The position numbers were made by a program, and so were the translations under genes. Positions 58,719 to 64,000 of a stretch of DNA of 64,000 nt are shown here, piece by piece. Location: NCBI GenBank assembly GCA_965153455.1, contig OZ234499.1, positions 12,582,271-12,646,270 of the forward strand, in the 5' to 3' direction. This stretch comes from Sphagnum compactum (lineage: Eukaryota > Bryophyta > Sphagnopsida > Sphagnales). The notes beneath the pieces were generated by a model, which saw only the letters and a program-made list of their open reading frames with translations, had not been told where the DNA came from and did no database searches. Each line of letters starts with the position of its first letter. Position 1 is the first letter of the stretch.

Positions 58719-60429
58719 CTATGATAGGGTGAGGTCAGACCTGTAGATGGCAAGAAAGAAGAGGAGGATATAAAAGGTGAGCTTTATGAGTCGGTACATC
58801 TTTTCACGGTTTAGTGAAGTGAAAATCTCTGTAACGTCCACCAAGTGCCGATGTTCCAAATACCTGACCCCCAAAAAACCAAAGAAAAACAATAACCACC
58901 ACATGTTTTAGCATCCAAGACTAAAGAAGAAGGGAGATCACCAAATTTCCAAAAAACTGGCAGTTTAATTAATTTCATCATACAGAATAGCACAATGATG
59001 TGCACAAATGCAGATGCAGGAAATGTTCCTTTTATACAAAATTTGGCAAGTACTACTGTTCCAGAAAGTGTGGTACTCTGTTAGAAAACAGAAGAGTGCT
59101 CTGCACTACCATAATGCCAATCACACCTAATGATGCAGCAACCTAAACAAGGTTGTTGATTTACATGCACACTGTCTAACCATGTGTCCTTTTTAAAAAA
59201 AAAACCCAGCACAAACATATGTGAAAGAATATACTTGGCTGATGTTTCCAGATAGACTATTTCTGCAATTAAAGGCAAAATTGAAGAGACAAAAAAAACC
59301 CCCAATCCTGATCTACTTCACAACACATTAACTTGCTTTGGTTCATGCAGTAGTATATGAGACAACTTACAAGCGGCCATGATAGTATATGAGAGGGACA
59401 TTGATCAGAAACATGAGCCAGTAGCCAAATACAAGGTAGAGACATGATAATCCAACATGGAGAGCAATTTCTGGAACCACAAACTTGTTGATGCGGGATG
59501 CTGAATCAAAAGGGTTGATGTAGTCAAACTCCAAATCGGATAAACACATTAACTGCCAAACAACCACCAAACCTTCCCTCCAATTTAGATGCCTCGAAAA
59601 AAAGGCCCATCCACACACACACACACACACACAACCTTCCAACACAGATAGATTGCAACACAAAATGGTTATTGGAAAAGGGTAACAGAAGTCTCAAACC
59701 TGACCTAATTAATTTACTGAGGAACCATGAAGAATACCATTGCTGAAGTTTGTTATAGAATGCTAAACAGAAGCGTGAAGCATCATGATGATAAAGAAAA
59801 CATCTAAAAAGTAGTTTCATATACTGATGGGTCTGACATATGGGTTTAGGGTAAACCCTAAACCCTAAACCCTTGAATTGGGTAAACCCCAAACCCTTGA
59901 ATTGTAGGGCCAGATAAAAGCAGAGTGTTTGTCACATATGAGAAGAACTTAAGATGAGAAGAATGCCTTCAACTGCAGAGAGCTGACATCCCCTTATGCA
60001 TCTCACAGAGCTACTTACTCACTCTTTCCATATGGTCAAGTGAATTTACAGGATTCCTAATCAGAACCAAAACTATATTCATAATTACACACACAATGAG
60101 CAAGAGCAATGAGCAATGAGCAATGAGTCTTCTTGATTATCAATGAACAAGAGTCTTGTTAATGATCGATTTGCAGAACACAAAACTCCTGCTGCTGACA
60201 TTCAGGGAGAAAACATGGGATTCCCAATTCATGCTGAACATTGAACAAGAGACACAATCAAGGTCAGAGAGGTCTCAACTGAAACCAGGGTCCCAGACAC
60301 AAAAAAAAGAAAACAGGAGGAAAGGGTGAGTTCGTTGGTTTGTTTGTTTGTTACCTGGTAGACCAAGATACCCAAAAGAGCAGCCACTGCCAAGAAGGTA
60401 AGGATGCCCAATACGAGCTCCAAAGCCAT
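58719..60429 (-). CDS. CNIH: Cornichon family ER cargo receptor (CNIH/Erv14-like)
   Basis: Membrane cargo receptor that loads transmembrane proteins into COPII vesicles at ER exit. Three exons: 60355-60429, 59371-59552 and 58719-58863, joined in phases 0 and 2, give 133 residues. The family usually has 135-150. The start MALELVLGILTF lies in the first membrane segment, as in plant relatives (MAWDLFLWI). Exon 2 holds the signature CLSDLEFDYINPFDSASRIN and VVPEIALH. Exon 3 holds YLEHRHLVDVTEIF and the last membrane segment KLTFYILLFFLAIYR. It ends ...IYRSDLTLS then TAG. The end is slightly short: CTACAG|GTCTGA at 58735 could be a donor to an unseen last exon, though DLTLS resembles the family's RLTLS. 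The 802-bp first intron carries a telomere-like tract. Confidence 0.93.
59612..59633. repeat. CA dinucleotide tract in the first cornichon intron
   Basis: Eleven CA units about 60 bases upstream of exon 2's acceptor (on the minus strand a GT run). It may influence acceptor use. Confidence 0.85.
59847..59896. repeat. Telomere-like tract in the first cornichon intron
   Basis: GGGTTTAGGG is followed by AAACCCTAAACCCTAAACCC and, after a short break, by AAACCCCAAACCC with CTTGAATTG repeated. The adjacent TTTAGGG and CCCTAAA units face each other. It lies in an intron and is not a chromosome end. Confidence 0.8.
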
Positions 60430-61204
60430 GCTTTATTCGGTACGTGCGCTCACCTTTTCCCTCTTGCGTTTATAGAAATCTATTGTTGTTCCTCTTCCCC
60501 TCCCAACTGCTGCCCTCTTTCTTTCTCTCGCTGCCCCCGAACCCTAGAATGCGACTTTCTATGTCTTTATTATTATTCTTGACGTCCATTTCTCCTCCAG
60601 GATGACCGACTCGCATCGAGGGACAGAAGTAGACATTGGGGTTGCAAGGATGATCAGTGGTTTTCTCTTAATTGCAAACAAGACTGGCTGTCTCTGCTGC
60701 TGCTGCTGCCTCACAGGCTGAAGAAATCCTTCCACAAATCCTGGGGGAAAAGAATGACCCAGTAATGACTCTCATTCTCTTTGGTGGCAAGAATCCTTGC
60801 ACAAATTCTTCCAAGAAAGCAAAAGCAAATTGGCAAAAATTTTCTCTGTGCTACTATGAATTCATTTGTATACCAAAATCCTTTGGGTGCGGTTGAGAAG
60901 AATGGACAAACCCAATGACTGTCTTGATTACTTCTTTGGGTTGAGTGATCTAGAGGTGTTATATTGTTACACTGAGAAATTTCACTTTTGTTTCAGCAGA
61001 TTTTACTGTATTTCAATCAACTTTTGCAAGCTTGAATCCCCCTTGTTTTTGCTGATAAAAATTGCTTTCTCTTCAAGGGATTTCTGTTGGGAAGAATTGG
61101 ATTGAATGGAGAAAGTGTTTTGTTTCTTGTGAAAGAGGGGGGAAAAAGCCTATCAACCAGCTTTATTGAGAGGGCCTCCCAAAATGAACTCAAAATCACA
61201 CAAT
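60430..61204 (-). promoter_or_regulatory. Space between RPC3 stop and cornichon start
   Basis: The two genes are in tandem on the minus strand, 775 bases apart. The interval must hold the RPC3 3' UTR and the cornichon promoter and leader. Pyrimidine/GAA-rich DNA with CTTTCTTTCTC lies at about 60470-60560, fitting a cornichon leader. No clear TATA box or polyadenylation signal can be singled out. Confidence 0.5.
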
Positions 61205-63908
61205 CTAAAAGTCATGGAAAAGTAAGATGGCATCATCCAACTTTAACAAGGATGCTTCCAAAACCGTCGTAATACGTGATATGCGCTTCACATGCTCCTG
61301 CTGGGTGTTTGTTAGGTTCACATTTGGAACATGAATGTCAGTGCCCGCAGCTTTTGCTGTATCAATTTGTCGCAACAATCCTAACACCTGTCCATGTAAG
61401 TCAGAAAATGCTATTAGCTTCCCATTTGTACACAACCTCTTTCTATCAAGAAAAAAAGACAAAATGTTTCAGATTTGAGAATAAGAGCCTGCAAGGAGGT
61501 TATCAAGATAAAGAAAGAAATGAGTGTGAATTGACACCAAGCCTGCTTTTTCAGCATTACTTATTACACCCTTCTTTTAAAAATTGCACAGAAGAAACGT
61601 AGCAAATGATGGGAAGGTAAGTGAGAACTGCACTATGCTCTTTGTGTCATTTACCTCCTGCTCTTTTTCAAGCTCATGTGCAAGTCGTTGACTCAGATTG
61701 GATGCAGCATGGTACATGTCATCCAGCACCTGATGTAATACAGCTCGCATATTAACCCGCCACAAATGTATTGACTTGCTTGCCACATGCTCTGTGGTTT
61801 TGGCAATTTCCTGCATGGTTTGTTTTCATTCATTACCCAATGTCCATCTCCCAAGATGAGTTCTCAAAACTAATTCTACTGACCAGATATGACAAGCATC
61901 CTACAATTCTGCACCACAAACTTAACATAACTGCTCTTAGAGCATCTCCAGCAGTGTGCAGTTGACCCTAGAAAAAAATTTCTTGCATCAAAGTTATAGT
62001 TAATTTTTTCCAACCCCACCCATAAAACTGAAACTGGGATTGCAAATAGGTGGGAGACTACAAATGGCAACCACCTCGACCAATCCAAACCATCTAGCCA
62101 ATCAGAAACAGGGAGCAGTCAATAAATATGATTTGACTGTGTTTATTACACAGTTCCAGGGCTCCCCCAGGGCTAGGAAAGCTGTGCATTTTTCCACGGC
62201 CACAGCAGTGTTCAAATGGATTCACTAGATTTGACTGCTGTACCTCATCCAAGATTTCCAATGCAGGGTCACATGCTGAACGTTGGTGGAGATGCTATTA
62301 GTCAAATGGAAGCGCAAAAGTATCCACAAGGATGAAAAAGGGAGTCATTTCTATACTTGAAGACGAGCTCAATATCTACTGGCTCAAAAAGATTGGAGAG
62401 AAAAGGTTACTGGTGCAAGAACAAGAGCATTGGAAAGATACAAATCCTTGAGAGCAAAGGTGTCAGCTTTGCCACATCAAGACAGTAACACACCTGGACT
62501 TGTACATAGTGATCTTTGAGAAGCTGATACAGCAACTCCCTCACATCCTTAGGCACCATCGCTCTCTCTCCTATCTGTCAGCATATCCTCCCAACTTGTA
62601 ATGCAACCAACCCAGAATGAACCATCACCACAGAACTTTACAAAACTTCTTTGCTTCATTCACATACTAGAAAATCAATACATTAACCCATACCTGCTTC
62701 TGTTCTAATTGGCCCTTTAATGCCAGAAGTCTGAAGATGCGGCAACACTCCCGTCCATATCGCTGTAGTACAATGCCTTCAACCTGCAGTCAGAAAAAAA
62801 CACAATGTTCCAGTGGGAAAAAGCATATAGACAAATGATCAACATTAGATGTCCCATAGTAATGATAATGAGTACAGCCAAAAATTGAACTGCAATCCAA
62901 CAAAAAAAATTAAGATACACTTGATCAGTGTCATCTTACCTCATTTTGTCGGAGAAGCTCAACGATTTTGTGTAAGTCTGGGGAAAGTCTTGTGAAGGAG
63001 TAATTTAGTTTTTTGCAAAACTGCAGCTTCATTTGTCAATCTCATGTGCTTTACTCCTGAGTGCCTACACTGCTTTCAGACTAGAAACAGAGTGAAATCA
63101 TGTATAGACATCTCTCTATCTGTTCTCTAGCCTTCTTATTTCTGAGATACCATTACCTGTGCAAGAACCCTAAACCCTAAATATAGGATGTAGATACTGA
63201 CAATGTACTGATTGCCTTCTGCAAGTCCTGCTCTCTCCCCAGCTCTCGAGACATAACCAGCTGAATCAGAGGCCAGTTGTTGCAATCCTACTCGAAGACG
63301 CTCAACAGTCATCCCTTGACCCAATGGCAAATTCCGCACACTATTCATGATAGTGTCTGATGACACTGGAACTGCACTGTCAACAAATCACTTAAACCTC
63401 AAGCTAGGAAACATCGGTAAACCTGGACTAATTTGATTTAACCTCACCCCTGGTTTGACATGCAGTGGCATCCTCCAGATCTTCTCTTCAAAACCTAAGC
63501 ATAGTTGTTTCCTTGTTCTTAACGAAGAACTAAGCACATAAACCAGTTGTTGAGGAATGCCAATGTCCTAGAAACTTCAGAAACTTTGTGTGTATCCTGG
63601 AAATAAAGGTGGTCAAAGAAGTAGAGCAAACTTTAGACTGGCTAGCCCACTAATCTGGGCATGCCTGGGAGGATTTATAAGCCTTCACGTACTATACAAA
63701 CAACTCCATGCAGGCATCGGTGGATATGGGCAAATAATATATGCTGGTTTCTTCTGCACCTTATCAAAGAGCCTTGGGGGATTTGCAGCTGTGTACCTGA
63801 ACTGCGTTGCTTAGCAGAGGTTTCAAGCCTGCGCGTGGCATCAAGCATCCCCTCCAGGACTGTACCTGCCACAGAGTCTACCCTTGAACTCACGAAAGCC
63901 ACACACAC
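61205..63908 (-). CDS. RPC3: RNA polymerase III subunit RPC3 (RPC82/POLR3C), C-terminal part
   Basis: Subunit of the Pol III RPC3-RPC6-RPC7 heterotrimer, which acts in promoter opening in the nucleus. Seven exons are seen, partial at the 5' end because the gene runs off the window: 63797-63908, 63202-63371, 62940-63020, 62694-62783, 62494-62574, 61655-61810 and 61205-61387. Joins keep frame and give about 290 residues. Conserved blocks: GTVLEGMLDATRRLE, SSDTIMNSV, SPDLHKIVELLRQNE, VEGIVLQRYGRECCRIFRLL, ASKSIHLWRVN and the family's end RLKLDD-type KLDDAILLFHDF. These fit the winged-helix repeats and C-terminal coiled coil. The donor at 63201 (GTCAGT) was chosen over GTACAT at 63208 because only it keeps frame. 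Adjacent exons match the family order without gaps. Confidence 0.92.
61940..62297. mobile_element. MITE in an RPC3 intron, 358 bp, GAGCATCTCC ends
   Basis: The left end is GAGCATCTCCAGCA; the right end reverse complemented is TAGCATCTCCACCA. TTA flanks both sides (61937-61939 and 62298-62300), fitting a PIF/Harbinger 3-bp duplication. It sits in the intron between the exons at 61655-61810 and 62494-62574. It is homologous in inverted orientation to 51800-52155. Confidence 0.65.
63166..63180. repeat. Telomere-like tract in an RPC3 intron
   Basis: AACCCTAAACCCTAA, two heptamer units, lies about 20 bases past the donor of the second visible exon (transcription leftward). Confidence 0.7.
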
Positions 63909-64000
63909 CTGCCATTCCCAATCCAAACTGATAAAAAACCCCCGAGTTCAAAGATCTGTGTTGTTCACAGTGCTGATGTGATCAGTAGGAACACAAGTGC

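Noticed and set aside
59847-59896. Chromosome end or telomere fusion
   Set aside because: The tract is short, lies in an intron of an intact gene, and conserved genes continue on both sides.

Overview
This is nuclear DNA of a land plant. The genes carry GT-AG introns, the proteins are plant-type (a SYP12-like syntaxin, a PUB45-like U-box/armadillo E3 ligase, a cornichon cargo receptor and RNA polymerase III subunit RPC3), and short TTTAGGG-type telomere-like motifs occur. Low gene density, AT-rich intergenic DNA, many transposon families and fairly divergent proteins make me lean towards a seed-free lineage (bryophyte, lycophyte or fern). That lineage is a guess; I cannot place the species.

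Layout. 1-5 kb: AT-rich DNA with decayed tandem repeats. 5.3-7.7 kb: the two-exon syntaxin gene (+), with a triplicated upstream block and a duplicated block inside its intron. 8,881-21,313: a 12.4-kb Mutator-like element (MULE) with matching terminal inverted repeats and a perfect 10-bp target duplication. It holds a broken MULE transposase (+), a broken zinc-finger gene (-), dispersed copies of a GGGTATTGCA motif and an array of palindromic units. 21.4-26.1 kb: motif-rich DNA plus a second zinc-finger gene copy, probably a decayed relative. 28,282-28,624: a 343-bp non-autonomous relative with a 9-bp target duplication. 28.9-32.6 kb: the U-box/ARM gene (-), with a long pyrimidine-rich leader region beyond it. 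35-58 kb: mostly AT-rich non-coding DNA with microsatellites, a PIF/Harbinger transposase fossil, small MITE-like elements and a fold-back element. 58.7-60.4 kb: cornichon (-). 61.2 kb to the right edge: the 3' part of RPC3 (-), with a MITE in one intron.

How it fits together. The four cellular genes are housekeeping genes of secretion (syntaxin, cornichon), ubiquitylation and Pol III transcription, with no sign of a shared pathway. The unusual part is the MULE. Its non-coding DNA carries about 30 copies of one short motif in blocks of constant orientation, and the motif recurs beside the second zinc-finger copy. This resembles VANDAL-type MULEs, where an element-encoded protein binds short motifs in its own non-coding DNA to undo silencing. 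Here the companion protein is a C2H2-like finger protein, and the link between finger and motif is inference. Most point lesions in the transposase read as G to A on the coding strand, as expected from deamination of methylated cytosine in a silenced element.
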